Origin: an uncultured Flavobacteriaceae bacterium | GTDB taxonomy: Bacteria > Bacteroidota > Bacteroidia > Flavobacteriales > Flavobacteriaceae | Assembly (NCBI GenBank): GCA_947493535.1 | Contig: CANLRK010000005.1 | Span: forward strand, 1 to 64,000 | DNA length: 64,000 bases | Reading direction: 5' to 3' | Shown: piece by piece, positions 14,222 through 23,547 of the stretch | How the letters are laid out: every line of letters begins with the position of its first letter | How positions within the stretch are numbered: position 1 is the first letter of the stretch | The notes under the pieces: generated by a model | What the model saw: only the letters and a program-made list of their open reading frames with translations | The model's database searches: none | Told to the model about the DNA's origin: nothing | Position numbers and translations under genes: made by a program

Positions 14222-16165
14222 ATGTCAGACAACAATAAAAACGCACCTAAAAAAATAAAATTTAACGCTTTCTGGATTTACGGAATCATTTCGTTAATTT
14301 TATTATTCTTTATTTTAAACTCTAACTCATCAACAGATAACGAAGTTAGCTTTTCTCAGTTTAAAGAGTACGTTCCTCAAAACGATATTAAAGAAATCGT
14401 TATTGTCCCTAACATGAGGCTTGCACACGTATTTCTTAAAGATGAAGCTTTAAAAAAAGAAACGTACAAAGAATTTGCTAAACAACGTGGCATCTCTTTT
14501 ATAGGAAAAATACCAAACTTTTCTGTTCAATACCTCGATTTACAAAATTTTGAAAACTACTTAACAGACCAAAAAAAGGAAAACAAATTAGATTTTACTT
14601 TAGATGTTAAGCAACAAGATAATACCCTAACCGATTTCATAATTGGCTTACTACCTTTTATATTAATTATAGGATTATGGTTGTTTTTCATGAAAAGAAT
14701 GTCTGGAGGACAAGGCGGAGGCCCAGGAGGACAAATTTTTAATATCGGAAAATCAAAAGCTAAATTATTCGACCAGAAAGCAGACATAAAAACCACTTTC
14801 AAAAACGTTGCTGGATTAGAAGGAGCTAAAGAAGAGGTTGAAGAAATTGTTGATTTTCTAAAAAACCCAAAAAAATATACTTCGCTAGGTGGTAAAATAC
14901 CTAAAGGAGCTTTATTAGTAGGCCCTCCAGGAACAGGAAAAACACTTCTTGCAAAGGCAGTTGCTGGAGAAGCTAAGGTTCCCTTCTTTTCACTATCAGG
15001 TTCTGATTTTGTTGAAATGTTTGTCGGTGTTGGAGCATCTCGAGTAAGAGATTTGTTTAAGCAAGCAAAAGAGAAATCACCATCAATCATTTTTATTGAT
15101 GAAATTGATGCCATTGGTAGAGCTAGAGGTAAAAATGCAATGTCAGGAAGTAACGATGAACGTGAAAACACCTTAAACCAACTACTTACCGAAATGGATG
15201 GTTTTGGCACAAATGATAATGTAATAGTACTTGCCGCCACAAACAGAGCAGATATCTTAGACAAAGCATTGATGCGTGCCGGAAGATTTGATCGCCAAAT
15301 TTATGTTGACTTACCAGATATTAGAGAGCGAAAAGAAATTTTTGAAGTACACCTAAAACCTTTAAAAATCAAAAAGGGCTTAGACACTAAATTCTTATCT
15401 AAACAAACTCCTGGATTCTCTGGAGCCGACATAGCAAATGTATGTAATGAAGCTGCACTGATAGCTGCAAGGAATGGCAAAGAAGAGATAGACAAACAAG
15501 ACTTTTTAGATGCTGTTGACAGGATAGTTGGAGGACTAGAGAAGAAAAACAAAATTATCACTCCTTCAGAAAAGAAAGCTATTGCCTATCATGAGGCTGG
15601 TCATGCAACCGTGAGCTGGATGCTAGAACACGCTGCACCTTTGGTAAAAGTAACCATTGTTCCTAGAGGAAAAGCTTTAGGGGCTGCTTGGTATTTACCA
15701 GAAGAACGTATGATTGTTAGACCAGAACAAATGTTAGATGAAATGTGCGCTACCCTAGGAGGACGTGCTGCAGAAAAAATAATTTTCAACAAAATTTCTA
15801 CTGGCGCCCTGAGCGATTTAGAAAAAGTTACCAAACAAGCCAGAGGAATGGTAACTGTTTATGGTTTAAGTGATAAAATAGGTAACCTAACCTATTATGA
15901 TTCATCAGGACAGAGCGACCATGGTTTTACAAAACCATATAGCGAGAAAACTGCAGAACTTATTGATAATGAAATATCAGAGATTATAGAAAAGCAATAT
16001 CAAAGAGCTATAGATTTACTTGAAAGTCATAAAGATAAACTCTCTACACTTGCAGAATTACTACTAGAAAAAGAAGTTATTTTCAGAGATGATTTAGAAG
16101 ATATTTTCGGAAAAAGACCATTTAAATCTGAAGCCAAAGTAAACGATCTAAACGAAGAAGAGTAA
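14222..16165 (+). CDS. ftsH: ATP-dependent zinc metalloprotease FtsH
   Basis: FtsH is a hexameric inner-membrane AAA+ protease that degrades damaged membrane and selected soluble proteins. The 647-residue protein has an N-terminal helix (about 16-32), a periplasmic domain, a second helix (about 140-156), a Gly/Pro-rich linker (GGQGGGPGGQ), Walker A GPPGTGKT (about 234-241), Walker B IIFIDEIDAIG, and the zinc site HEAGH at 457-461. The AAA second region of homology MRAGRFDRQI is intact. It is second in the rsfS operon and ends at a strong hairpin terminator. Confidence 0.97.
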   Translation: MSDNNKNAPKKIKFNAFWIYGIISLILLFFILNSNSSTDNEVSFSQFKEYVPQNDIKEIVIVPNMRLAHVFLKDEALKKETYKEFAKQRGISFIGKIPNFSVQYLDLQNFENYLTDQKKENKLDFTLDVKQQDNTLTDFIIGLLPFILIIGLWLFFMKRMSGGQGGGPGGQIFNIGKSKAKLFDQKADIKTTFKNVAGLEGAKEEVEEIVDFLKNPKKYTSLGGKIPKGALLVGPPGTGKTLLAKAVAGEAKVPFFSLSGSDFVEMFVGVGASRVRDLFKQAKEKSPSIIFIDEIDAIGRARGKNAMSGSNDERENTLNQLLTEMDGFGTNDNVIVLAATNRADILDKALMRAGRFDRQIYVDLPDIRERKEIFEVHLKPLKIKKGLDTKFLSKQTPGFSGADIANVCNEAALIAARNGKEEIDKQDFLDAVDRIVGGLEKKNKIITPSEKKAIAYHEAGHATVSWMLEHAAPLVKVTIVPRGKALGAAWYLPEERMIVRPEQMLDEMCATLGGRAAEKIIFNKISTGALSDLEKVTKQARGMVTVYGLSDKIGNLTYYDSSGQSDHGFTKPYSEKTAELIDNEISEIIEKQYQRAIDLLESHKDKLSTLAELLLEKEVIFRDDLEDIFGKRPFKSEAKVNDLNEEE

Positions 16166-16175
16166 ACAACCTAAA

Positions 16176-16212
16176 AACTTAATTTAAAACTAATTTAAAT
16201 TAAGTTTTTTTT
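16176..16212 (+). terminator. ftsH terminator
   Basis: A 13-bp perfect stem (AACTTAATTTAAA and TTTAAATTAAGTT) with a 5-nt loop is followed by T residues, 10 nt past the ftsH stop. Confidence 0.8.
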
Positions 16213-16213
16213 A

Positions 16214-16221
16214 TATATTTG
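16214..16221 (+). promoter_or_regulatory. LUD-cdsA-psd operon promoter (-7 box)
   Basis: TATATTTG matches TAnnTTTG and directly follows the ftsH terminator; the next ATG is 35 nt downstream. Confidence 0.6.
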
Positions 16222-16256
16222 GTTTAATAACCCCTAAAAAACAACTATCTCAATCT

Positions 16257-16853
16257 ATGGGGATTTTTGAAAAACTTTTCGGTAAAAACAAAAAGCAATC
16301 TTCAGACCAAAATGATGAGCAAGGCAGATACATGCCTAAAGAAAACATCCCTATTGACGAACAGTTTACCATCAACTTCATGAAAAATGGCGGTAAATTT
16401 ATTTACTGTGATTCTTTAAGCGAAATACATCAAAATTTTAATGATATTTTAAAAGAAAATAATTGGGAGTCAGAGACCGTATTATGCTATAGTGAAAGTT
16501 TAAAACAAATTTTTAAACAGTTTAGCTTAAAATATGAGAAAAGCTCAGCTTCATTCTTTTTAACTAATTGCGAGAGTTTAATTGCCGACAAGGGATCTAT
16601 CTTAATATCTTCTAATCAAATTAAAGAACATAAATTAGACGAATTACCTGAAAATTTTGTCTTATATGCTACAACTAGCCAGTTAAAAGAAACTATTAGT
16701 GAAGGATTAAGAGCTATTAAAAACAATACGCAAAAACAGATTCCTAGTAATATTACCACTTTAAAGCATTTCAAATCTTCAACAGAAAATGATTTTATGA
16801 CTTACGGAAGCAGTACAAAAAACTTATATTTGCTCCTTTTGGAAGATTTATAA
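16257..16853 (+). CDS. LUD domain protein (LutC/YkgG-like)
   Basis: The 198-residue product matches LUD-domain proteins: ESVLCYSESLKQIF-like middle section, ADKGSILISSNQIKEHKLDELPENFVLYATTSQL and a C-terminal SSTENDFMTYGSSTKNLYLLLLEDL. Such domains occur in lactate-utilisation protein C, but here no lutA or lutB is adjacent. Instead it leads an operon with cdsA and psd (1 nt gap to cdsA), as in related genomes. A lactate role is therefore doubtful and the true function is unknown. Confidence 0.8.
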   Translation: MGIFEKLFGKNKKQSSDQNDEQGRYMPKENIPIDEQFTINFMKNGGKFIYCDSLSEIHQNFNDILKENNWESETVLCYSESLKQIFKQFSLKYEKSSASFFLTNCESLIADKGSILISSNQIKEHKLDELPENFVLYATTSQLKETISEGLRAIKNNTQKQIPSNITTLKHFKSSTENDFMTYGSSTKNLYLLLLEDL

Positions 16854-16854
16854 A

Positions 16855-17682
16855 ATGAATGAAACTATAACTCGCACAATATCAGGACTGATATATATAA
16901 GCATTTTAATAACGGCTATTTTTTATTCAGATAACGGTTACTCTTTTGCTCTTTTATTATTTGCTTTTGCAGCAATTTCATGTTGGGAATTTAACGACCT
17001 GTTAAAACTAAATAATTTTCGAGCCTATTTCCAACTTGTAATTTTAGCCTATTTTACCTACATCGCTATTACTAATCAATCAAGCTTATCAACTAGGGCT
17101 TTTATTATTTTTAGCTTATCAACTCTATGCACCCACTTATATCTAACCTATAATCTATTTAAATTAAAAACAATAAACGAGCGTAGTATCTTAAAACAGC
17201 AATTACCGCTACTTTACCTTTTAATACCTTTTTCGTTATTAGCACTGATACCTTCAGTATATAACAACACATATAATCCATACATTATTTTAGGTATTTT
17301 AATAATCATTTGGTCTAACGATACTTTTGCTTATTTAATTGGAAAAAACTTTGGCAAAAGAAAACTTTATCCGAAAATTTCACCAAAAAAAACCATAGAA
17401 GGTTTTGTTGGCGGAATAATCGCTGGAATAATCGCTGGAATAATTATTGCCTTTACAACTAAAAGTTTATCTTTAATACACTGGATGGTTTTAAGCTTAA
17501 TTATAACTATATTTGGTACTATAGGTGATTTAATTGCATCTAAATTTAAACGAGAAGCCAACATTAAAGATAGTAGTAATTTAATACCTGGTCACGGAGG
17601 TTTTTTAGACCGATTAGATAGTTTAATTTTTGTTTCATCATTTATCTATTTATACTTACAACTAATTAATTATGTTTCATAA
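16855..17682 (+). CDS. cdsA: phosphatidate cytidylyltransferase
   Basis: CdsA makes CDP-diacylglycerol from phosphatidate and CTP at the inner membrane, the branch point of phospholipid synthesis. The 275-residue protein has about eight membrane helices and the C-terminal signature SKFKREANIKDSSNLIPGHG. The WSNDTFAYLIGKNFGKRKL segment is also conserved. A 12-bp tandem repeat (17413-17445) encodes GIIAGIIAGII inside one helix. Its end overlaps psd by 11 nt, so translation of the two is coupled. Confidence 0.95.
   Translation: MNETITRTISGLIYISILITAIFYSDNGYSFALLLFAFAAISCWEFNDLLKLNNFRAYFQLVILAYFTYIAITNQSSLSTRAFIIFSLSTLCTHLYLTYNLFKLKTINERSILKQQLPLLYLLIPFSLLALIPSVYNNTYNPYIILGILIIIWSNDTFAYLIGKNFGKRKLYPKISPKKTIEGFVGGIIAGIIAGIIIAFTTKSLSLIHWMVLSLIITIFGTIGDLIASKFKREANIKDSSNLIPGHGGFLDRLDSLIFVSSFIYLYLQLINYVS
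17413..17445 (+). repeat. 12-bp tandem repeat inside cdsA
   Basis: GGAATAATCGCT occurs twice exactly and then partly a third time, in frame, giving GIIA repeats in a membrane helix. Copy-number change would alter helix length by four residues without a frameshift. Confidence 0.7.
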
Positions 17683-18325
17683 AGAAGGACACAAAATAAT
17701 TTTAATAACATTATTTATAGTAGTCGCTATATTTTTAGCAGCCGAATACATTACAAGCAATGAAATTATACAGTATATACTTTACGGCATTGGTTTTGTT
17801 TTTTTAGTACTTATCCTACAGTTTTTTAGAAACCCAAAGAGGTACACACAACAAAATGACAATCACATAATTGCCCCTGTTGACGGTAAAGTAGTTGTTA
17901 TTGAAGAAGTTTTTGAGAAAGAGTATTTTAAAGACAACAGGCTACAGGTTTCCATATTTATGTCTCCAATTAATGTACACGTTACCCGTTATGCATTAAG
18001 TGGTGTCGTAAAATTTAGCAAATATCATCCTGGAAAATTTTTAGTCGCATGGCATCCTAAGGCATCCGAAGAAAACGAAAGAACCACTGTCGTAATAGAA
18101 AACCAGACCTTTGGCGAGGTACTTTACCGTCAAATTGCTGGTGCATTAGCAAAAAGAATTGTAAATTATGCTACTGAAAACACCAATGTAGTTCAAGGTA
18201 CTGATGCAGGATTTATTAAGTTTGGATCTCGGGTAGATTTATTTTTACCTATTGGCACAAAACTAAACATAAAGTTAAATGATGTTGTAAAAGGAGGTGA
18301 AACCATAGTTGCTATTAATGAGTAA
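17672..18325 (+). CDS. psd: phosphatidylserine decarboxylase proenzyme
   Basis: Psd converts phosphatidylserine into phosphatidylethanolamine. The 217-residue product is of the short type (about 215 residues). It has one or two N-terminal helices (about 8-50), the segment APVDGKVVVIEEV, the conserved MSPINVHVTRYALSG, and the self-cleavage site in GFIKFGSRVDLFLP, where the Ser after Gly becomes the pyruvoyl group. It overlaps cdsA by 11 nt and the acyl-CoA-binding gene by 8 nt. A phosphatidylserine synthase gene is not in the window. Confidence 0.95.
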   Translation: MFHKEGHKIILITLFIVVAIFLAAEYITSNEIIQYILYGIGFVFLVLILQFFRNPKRYTQQNDNHIIAPVDGKVVVIEEVFEKEYFKDNRLQVSIFMSPINVHVTRYALSGVVKFSKYHPGKFLVAWHPKASEENERTTVVIENQTFGEVLYRQIAGALAKRIVNYATENTNVVQGTDAGFIKFGSRVDLFLPIGTKLNIKLNDVVKGGETIVAINE

Positions 18326-18617
18326 GACAAAAGATATACACGAAAGGTTTTTAAAAGCTTTTGAAGCAGCAAATGCAATGGATGACATTGATATTCCAAT
18401 CGACTTACGTCTTCAGTTTTACGCCTATTACAAACAAGCTACAATAAACGCTAGCTCTTTCTATTCTCCTAATGACCCTGACCAAATAAGAAATGCATTT
18501 AAGTTAAATGCAATTTTACAAGTTAAAGACCTCAGCGCCGATGAAGCTAAGCTAGCCTACATAGATTTAGTTAATGAAACTATAACCAAATACAATGTAA
18601 ACATAAAACTCATTTAA
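18318..18617 (+). CDS. acyl-CoA-binding protein
   Basis: This 99-residue protein begins MSKTKDIHERFLKAF at an ATG that overlaps the psd stop (ATGAGTAA). It matches the four-helix ACBP family, including the FYAYYKQAT motif that contacts the CoA moiety. It would buffer acyl-CoA in the cytosol. Bacterial ACBPs are uncommon outside a few groups, and its coupling to cdsA and psd suggests a link to phospholipid synthesis. One conserved tryptophan region near the middle of eukaryotic ACBP is not obvious here. Confidence 0.85.
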   Translation: MSKTKDIHERFLKAFEAANAMDDIDIPIDLRLQFYAYYKQATINASSFYSPNDPDQIRNAFKLNAILQVKDLSADEAKLAYIDLVNETITKYNVNIKLI

Positions 18618-18646
18618 TCTTACTAACCACAACAAACAACAACACT

Positions 18647-19276
18647 ATGAAAAAAATATTCTTTTATTCACTTTGCTGCACTTTACTTATAACTTCATGC
18701 AAAAAAGAAAATAAACAACCCGAACCAACTACTCAAGATACTACGCAACAAACTTATACTGTTGATGCCAACGCTACTGAAGTACATTGGACAGCCTACA
18801 AAACAACGGCTAAAACACCAGTATCAGGAGTTTTTACTCGCTTAAACATTGATAAACCTATTGTAAGCGACACTAAACAAGGTGCCTTTGTAAATTTAAA
18901 CTTCAGTATTCCTGTATCAAGTTTTTTCTCTAAAGATGAAACTAGAGATTCAAAAATAAAATCTCTCTTCTTTGGAGTAATGAAAGAAACTGAATTTATA
19001 AGTGGGAATTTTAGCAATATTATGGGAAATGAAGAAGAAGGGAGAATGAACTTAAACCTTAAAATGAATGGAGAGATTGTTAACATACCAATGAAGTACA
19101 CTATTGACAATAACATTGTTACCCTTAATGGAACGATTACTAATTTAATGGACTGGAAAATGGAAACCGCCTTTAACTCTTTACATAAAGCATGTGAAGT
19201 TTTACACAAAGGAGAAGACGGAATAAGCAGAACTTGGGAAGATGTAGCCATAAGTGCTAAAGCTGTTTTAAAATAA
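18647..19276 (+). CDS. YceI-like lipoprotein
   Basis: The 209-residue product has a lipoprotein signal with the lipobox LITSC (Cys about 18) followed by KK-E residues, then a YceI-like lipocalin domain (about 38-209; YTVDANATEVHWTAYKTT and VSGVFTRLNIDKP). YceI proteins bind isoprenoid-like lipids in the periplasm. The gene follows the ACBP gene by 29 nt and ends at a strong terminator, so it probably closes the LUD-cdsA-psd-ACBP operon. Ligand and role are unknown. Confidence 0.87.
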   Translation: MKKIFFYSLCCTLLITSCKKENKQPEPTTQDTTQQTYTVDANATEVHWTAYKTTAKTPVSGVFTRLNIDKPIVSDTKQGAFVNLNFSIPVSSFFSKDETRDSKIKSLFFGVMKETEFISGNFSNIMGNEEEGRMNLNLKMNGEIVNIPMKYTIDNNIVTLNGTITNLMDWKMETAFNSLHKACEVLHKGEDGISRTWEDVAISAKAVLK

Positions 19277-19294
19277 AATACAAAGCAAAATACT

Positions 19295-19338
19295 AAAAAG
19301 CTCTTTTATATTTAGCAATATAAAAGAGCTTTTTTTTG
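19295..19338 (+). terminator. terminator after YceI-like gene
   Basis: AGCTCTTTTATA pairs with TATAAAAGAGCT, flanked by A-run and T-run, 19 nt after the stop. It ends the operon that begins at 16257. Confidence 0.9.
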
Positions 19339-19488
19339 CTTAAAGTTTAATTAAATCATTAATCTATTAACATATATTAACCATTAATCTAATTTTAATA
19401 ACACTTTATCAAAAAACATGTTAAATTTTTAAATTATTCACATATAAAATAGTAGATTTAAGTATTATTAATCATAAACCCGATAGTT

Positions 19489-19752
19489 ATGAAAAAATAC
19501 ATCTTATTATTCAGCGTAGTTTTAGTTGCATTATTATTTATTAGCAACACAAAAGAAAATGATCAATCGAATGAAAAAATCATTATTTGTCATATCCCAC
19601 CAGGTGAACCAGAAAACGCTCATCCTATTGAAATAGATTTACATGCATGGCCTGCACATGAAGCTCATGGCGATGTAATTGGAGATTGTAGTCAAAGTAG
19701 TAGACCTGATGACGGTCAAGATGATATACACAAAGACGAAACTGTTTTCTAA
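19489..19752 (+). CDS. small secreted protein with CH...HxxHGD...C motif (paralog 1)
   Basis: The 87-residue product has a hydrophobic N-terminus (about 3-20), then a compact domain with Cys34-His35 in ICHIPPGEPENAH, His57 and His60 in AHEAHGD, and Cys67 in GDC, followed by an acidic tail. I recall CHIPPG...AHGD segments at the ends of many secreted Bacteroidota proteins; the paired Cys and His residues suggest a metal site or a disulfide. It is separately terminated (19774-19810) and paired with a shorter paralog at 19936. No function is known to me. Confidence 0.75.
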   Translation: MKKYILLFSVVLVALLFISNTKENDQSNEKIIICHIPPGEPENAHPIEIDLHAWPAHEAHGDVIGDCSQSSRPDDGQDDIHKDETVF

Positions 19753-19773
19753 AACAAAAAAACTTTAGAAGAA

Positions 19774-19810
19774 CAAAAGGTAAGATAGCTAATCTTACCT
19801 TTTGTTTTAT
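19774..19810 (+). terminator. terminator after paralog 1
   Basis: A perfect 13-bp stem (CAAAAGGTAAGAT and ATCTTACCTTTTG) with a 5-nt loop is followed by TTTTAT, 21 nt past the stop. Confidence 0.85.
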
Positions 19811-19935
19811 AATTTGATAAAATGCCGTTAATCTGAAATTATTAACAATTTGACAAATAAATTGTTAATAATTTTATTTTCACTGGTATTACTCTTAATT
19901 TTAGAATATAATAACCCCCAAAAAAAAAATGAATT

Positions 19936-20139
19936 ATGAAAAAGTATGTTATACTCTTCGGAATAATTCTCACTGGATTTATTTTAACCAGTACCACTAC
20001 AAAAAATGAGAATGCAGGAGAAAGAATTAAAGTTGCACATGTTAACAACAAACAAGGACAACAAAAAGAAATTATTGAAATTAAGATGAATGATTTAAAT
20101 AGTCATTTAGCACACGGTGATGTCATCGTAAAACAATAA
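19936..20139 (+). CDS. small secreted protein, cysteine-less paralog 2
   Basis: This 67-residue product starts MKKYVILFGIIL and aligns without gaps to the 87-residue protein upstream: same signal-like N-terminus, His35, His57 and His60 (HLAHGD) at identical positions. Both cysteines of the paralog are missing (position 34 is Ala, 67 is Gln), and the protein ends there, without the acidic tail. The KVAHVNN start of the domain parallels ICHIPPG. It is probably a tandem duplicate that lost its metal or disulfide pair. Export is likely; function unknown. Confidence 0.7.
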   Translation: MKKYVILFGIILTGFILTSTTTKNENAGERIKVAHVNNKQGQQKEIIEIKMNDLNSHLAHGDVIVKQ

Positions 20140-20164
20140 CCTAAATACACAATTAATAAACCCG

Positions 20165-20205
20165 AAAAAAAAGAGTTATGTAGCTACATAACTCTTTTTT
20201 TTATT
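20165..20205. terminator. bidirectional terminator, paralog 2 / valS
   Basis: A near-perfect palindrome (arms 20165-20183 and 20184-20202, AAGAGTTATGTAG and its complement) with A- and T-runs lies between the two convergent genes. Confidence 0.9.
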
Positions 20206-20220
20206 CAAACAATTTCATGT

Positions 20221-22857
20221 TTATTGTAATGCAGCTAAACTAACTTTTAAAGTTTCTATTTTAGCCAACGCATCAGCTTCTTTTTTACGTTCTGTAGCAA
20301 TAACCGCCTCAGGGGCATTATTTACAAAACGTTCATTTGCTAATTTTTTCTGAACAGATTTTAAAAACCCTTCCGTATATTGTAATTCCTCAGTTATTTT
20401 TTTAACCTCAGCTTCTAAATCAATAGCACCAGACACTGGTATAAAGTATTCATTTGACTTTACCCTAAAACTCAAAGCACCATCAACCTTTGTCTTTACA
20501 TAATTTAACTCAGAGATATTCCCTAATTTTTCAATAACTGAATCAAAATGATTTGATTCATTCTCATTGTTAAGTATTGAAAACTCTATAGCATCTTTAA
20601 ATGAAATATTTTTTTCTTTTCTAACTGCACGAATACCCGAAATTACTTCTGAAGCAACCTCAAAATCTTTAAGTATTTTTTGATCAACTTCTTTTTTCTC
20701 TGGATATAATGAAACAATTAGAGCTTCATCTTTAGATCTTTCTGCAATTAAGTGCCATAATTCTTCCGTTAAAAACGGCATAAATGGGTGTAATATTTTC
20801 AAATTATCCTCAAAGAAACTAATAACAGTATTAAAAGTAATTCTATCAATTGGCTGCTGATATCCTGGCTTCACCATTTCTAAAAGCCATGAACAGAAAT
20901 CATCCCACAATAATTTATACGTAGCCATTAAAGCATCCGACAGACGATATTTTGAAAAATGATCTTCTATTTCTGCAAACGATGCCTGAAATTTTGCTTC
21001 ATACCAAGCTAACGCAACCTTACTAGCTTCTGGCTGTTCAATAGTATCACTTATCTCCCATCCACTTATTAATTTATAGGCGTTATATATCTTATTACCA
21101 AAAGCTTTTCCTTGTTGTAATTTGGTTTCGTCAAATAATAAATCTGTCCCTGCTCCAGAACTTAACAACATCATCCCAGCTCTAACTGCATCAGCACTAT
21201 AATCATCTATTAACTTCAATGCATCTGGTGAATTACCTAATTGTTTAGACATTTTTCGACCTTGATTATCACGGACAATTCCGGTAAAATATACATTTTC
21301 AAAAGGTTTTTCATTTTTAAACTCATATCCAGCAAAAATCATACGAGCTACCCAAAAGAAAATAATATCTGGCCCTGTAACTAAATCGTTTGTTGGGTAA
21401 TAATATTTCATTTCTTCATTATCAGGATTGCGCATACCATCAAAAACAGAAATTGGCCATAACCATGAAGAAAACCAAGTGTCTAGAGCATCGGCATCTT
21501 GACGCAAATCTTTAGATGTAAGTGATTGATTATTGGTTTTTTCTTTTGCCAACAACAACGCTTTTTCTGGAGTTTCTGCTACAACAAAATCGTCTTTAGC
21601 GTCGCCATAATAATACGCAGGTATTTGTTGTCCCCACCATAACTGACGAGAAATATTCCAGTCTCTAATATTTTCCAACCAATGACGATAAGTATTTTCT
21701 ATTTTCTTTGGATATAACTTAATATCTTGATCTTCTAATACTGCTTTTAAAGCCGGCTGTACTAACTCATCCATTTTTAAGAACCATTGATCTGATAATC
21801 GTGGCTCAATAACAGCTTTTGTACGCTCAGAAGTACCTACCTTGTTTATATGATTTTCCACTTTAGGTAATAATCCTAAACCTTCTAATTCTTCTGCAAT
21901 TTCTTTACGAACTACAAATCTATCTTTCCCTTTATAATGCAAACCAAAACTATTTAATGTTGCATCTTCATTAAAAATATCTATAACCTCTAAGTTATGC
22001 TTATCACCAAGTGCTTTGTCATTTACATCATGAGCAGGAGTTACTTTAAGACAACCTGTACCAAATTCTAAATCAACATAATCATCTTCAATAATAGGAA
22101 TTACTCTATTACAAATAGGAACAATTGCCTTTTTACCCTTCAAATGGGTATGACGCTCATCATTAGGGTTAATACAAATTGCAGTATCTCCCAAAATAGT
22201 TTCTGGTCGTGTAGTAGCAACTGTTAAAACATCATCTGTTCCTTCTATCTTATAATTGATATGATATAATTTTCCGTTTTGCTCAACATATTCTACCTCT
22301 TCATCAGACAATGTTGTTTTGGCTTCAGGATCCCAATTCACCATTCTATAGCCACGATAAATCATGCCTTTATTATACAATTCAACAAAGGATTGTATTA
22401 CTGATGCAGACATATCATCATCTAAGGTGAATTTTGTTCTATCCCAATCACATGAACAGCCTAACTTTTTTAATTGCTCTAAAATAACCCCACCATATTC
22501 GTTAGTCCAATCCCAAGCATGTTTTAGAAACTCCTCACGTGTTAAATCATTTTTATCGATTCCTTGTTCTCTTAACTTAGCTACAACTTTAGCTTCGGTT
22601 GCTATTGAAGCATGATCAGTACCAGGCACCCAACAAGCATTTTTACCTTGTAATCGCGCACGACGAATTAATACATCCTGAATAGTATTGTTAAGCATAT
22701 GCCCCATGTGTAAAACACCCGTAACATTTGGAGGTGGAATAACAATTGTATACGGCTCTCTTTCATCTGGAGTTGAATGAAAATAATTGTTTTTCATCCA
22801 ATAAGAATACCATTTTTCCTCTACTACTTTAGCATTGTATTTTCCTGAATCGCTCAT
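20221..22857 (-). CDS. valS: valyl-tRNA synthetase
   Basis: This class I synthetase charges tRNA-Val. The 878-residue length is normal. The HIGH motif appears as [15 protein letters not shown] (about 38-52) and the KMSKS motif as [13 protein letters not shown] (about 530). The editing domain lies between ([16 protein letters not shown]), and the C-terminal coiled coil (about 805-878) is lysine and glutamate rich. It has its own promoter at 22885-22893 and terminates at a shared hairpin. Confidence 0.98.
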   Translation of the reverse strand: MSDSGKYNAKVVEEKWYSYWMKNNYFHSTPDEREPYTIVIPPPNVTGVLHMGHMLNNTIQDVLIRRARLQGKNACWVPGTDHASIATEAKVVAKLREQGIDKNDLTREEFLKHAWDWTNEYGGVILEQLKKLGCSCDWDRTKFTLDDDMSASVIQSFVELYNKGMIYRGYRMVNWDPEAKTTLSDEEVEYVEQNGKLYHINYKIEGTDDVLTVATTRPETILGDTAICINPNDERHTHLKGKKAIVPICNRVIPIIEDDYVDLEFGTGCLKVTPAHDVNDKALGDKHNLEVIDIFNEDATLNSFGLHYKGKDRFVVRKEIAEELEGLGLLPKVENHINKVGTSERTKAVIEPRLSDQWFLKMDELVQPALKAVLEDQDIKLYPKKIENTYRHWLENIRDWNISRQLWWGQQIPAYYYGDAKDDFVVAETPEKALLLAKEKTNNQSLTSKDLRQDADALDTWFSSWLWPISVFDGMRNPDNEEMKYYYPTNDLVTGPDIIFFWVARMIFAGYEFKNEKPFENVYFTGIVRDNQGRKMSKQLGNSPDALKLIDDYSADAVRAGMMLLSSGAGTDLLFDETKLQQGKAFGNKIYNAYKLISGWEISDTIEQPEASKVALAWYEAKFQASFAEIEDHFSKYRLSDALMATYKLLWDDFCSWLLEMVKPGYQQPIDRITFNTVISFFEDNLKILHPFMPFLTEELWHLIAERSKDEALIVSLYPEKKEVDQKILKDFEVASEVISGIRAVRKEKNISFKDAIEFSILNNENESNHFDSVIEKLGNISELNYVKTKVDGALSFRVKSNEYFIPVSGAIDLEAEVKKITEELQYTEGFLKSVQKKLANERFVNNAPEAVIATERKKEADALAKIETLKVSLAALQ

Positions 22858-22884
22858 TTTGGTCTGATTTTTGAACTTTAATGA

Positions 22885-22893
22885 GCAAAAGTA
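22885..22893 (-). promoter_or_regulatory. valS promoter (-7 box)
   Basis: The minus strand reads TACTTTTGC, matching TAnnTTTG, 27 nt before the valS ATG. Confidence 0.6.
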
Positions 22894-22971
22894 ACCATTA
22901 AGCAGGTATTTAAAAAGAATTTAATAATTTCTTTACCTTCTTTTTTAGAATCATTAAAGCATAATATTTAC

Positions 22972-22979
22972 TATATTTG
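22972..22979 (+). promoter_or_regulatory. DUF1573 gene promoter (-7 box)
   Basis: TATATTTG is an exact match to the consensus. The ATG lies 66 nt downstream, leaving a leader of about 60 nt. Confidence 0.6.
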
Positions 22980-23045
22980 GAACCCATGTTTTTATTATTA
23001 CATAGTACTAACGTGTTAATTTAGTAACACATAAAAAAGATTATT

Positions 23046-23489
23046 ATGAAAAAGTTTTTTGCATTACTATTCATAAGTATTATTAGTTATACTGCTTATG
23101 CACAAGACAAAGCAGCAAAAATTGAGTTCAAAAGTGAAACTATTGATTACGGAAAAATTGAAAATGGCAGTGATGGCGTTCGTGTTTTTGAATTTACTAA
23201 TACAGGAACAGCTCCATTAGTTATTACCAACGTAAAATCAAGTTGTGGCTGCACTGTTCCTAAAAAACCTACCGCTCCTATAGCACCTGGTAAGAACGGA
23301 ACAATTGAAGTGAAGTACGACACTAAAAGACCAGGGTTTATTAGAAAAACAATAACTGTTACTTCTAATGCTCAAAATACAAAAAATGGTATTTCTTATT
23401 TAAAGATAAAAGGAGAAGTTAAAAAAGTAGACAATAGTAGTATTCTTGAGAAAAACAACGAAAAAACTACTTCTATAATGAGTCAATAA
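23046..23489 (+). CDS. DUF1573 secreted protein
   Basis: The 147-residue product has a signal peptide (about 1-19, ending AYAQ) and one DUF1573 immunoglobulin-like domain (about 25-125) with the hallmark VKSSCGCTVPKKP, then KYDTKRPGFIRKTITVTSNA. Such domains are abundant in Bacteroidota envelopes; the CGC cysteines may bind metal or form a disulfide. The gene has a promoter at 22972 and is followed by a hairpin terminator that runs into the facing protease gene. The specific role is unknown. Confidence 0.88.
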   Translation: MKKFFALLFISIISYTAYAQDKAAKIEFKSETIDYGKIENGSDGVRVFEFTNTGTAPLVITNVKSSCGCTVPKKPTAPIAPGKNGTIEVKYDTKRPGFIRKTITVTSNAQNTKNGISYLKIKGEVKKVDNSSILEKNNEKTTSIMSQ

Positions 23490-23508
23490 AAAAACACATA
23501 TTATTTAC

Positions 23509-23547
23509 AATACCCTAGTTTAATTTTGAACTAGGGTATTTTTTTTT
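23509..23547 (+). terminator. DUF1573 terminator overlapping facing protease gene
   Basis: AATACCCTAGTT and AACTAGGGTATT form a 12-bp perfect stem with an 8-nt loop and a long T-run. The loop, 3' arm and T-run coincide with the last codons of the convergent protease gene. Confidence 0.85.

Noticed and set aside
14557-15264. 235-codon minus-strand open frame inside ftsH
   Set aside because: It is the antisense of the highly conserved AAA region and has no protein-like motifs.
16257-16853. Lactate utilisation protein C
   Set aside because: Only the LUD fold is supported; no lutA or lutB genes are present and the neighbours are phospholipid genes, so I did not assign lutC.
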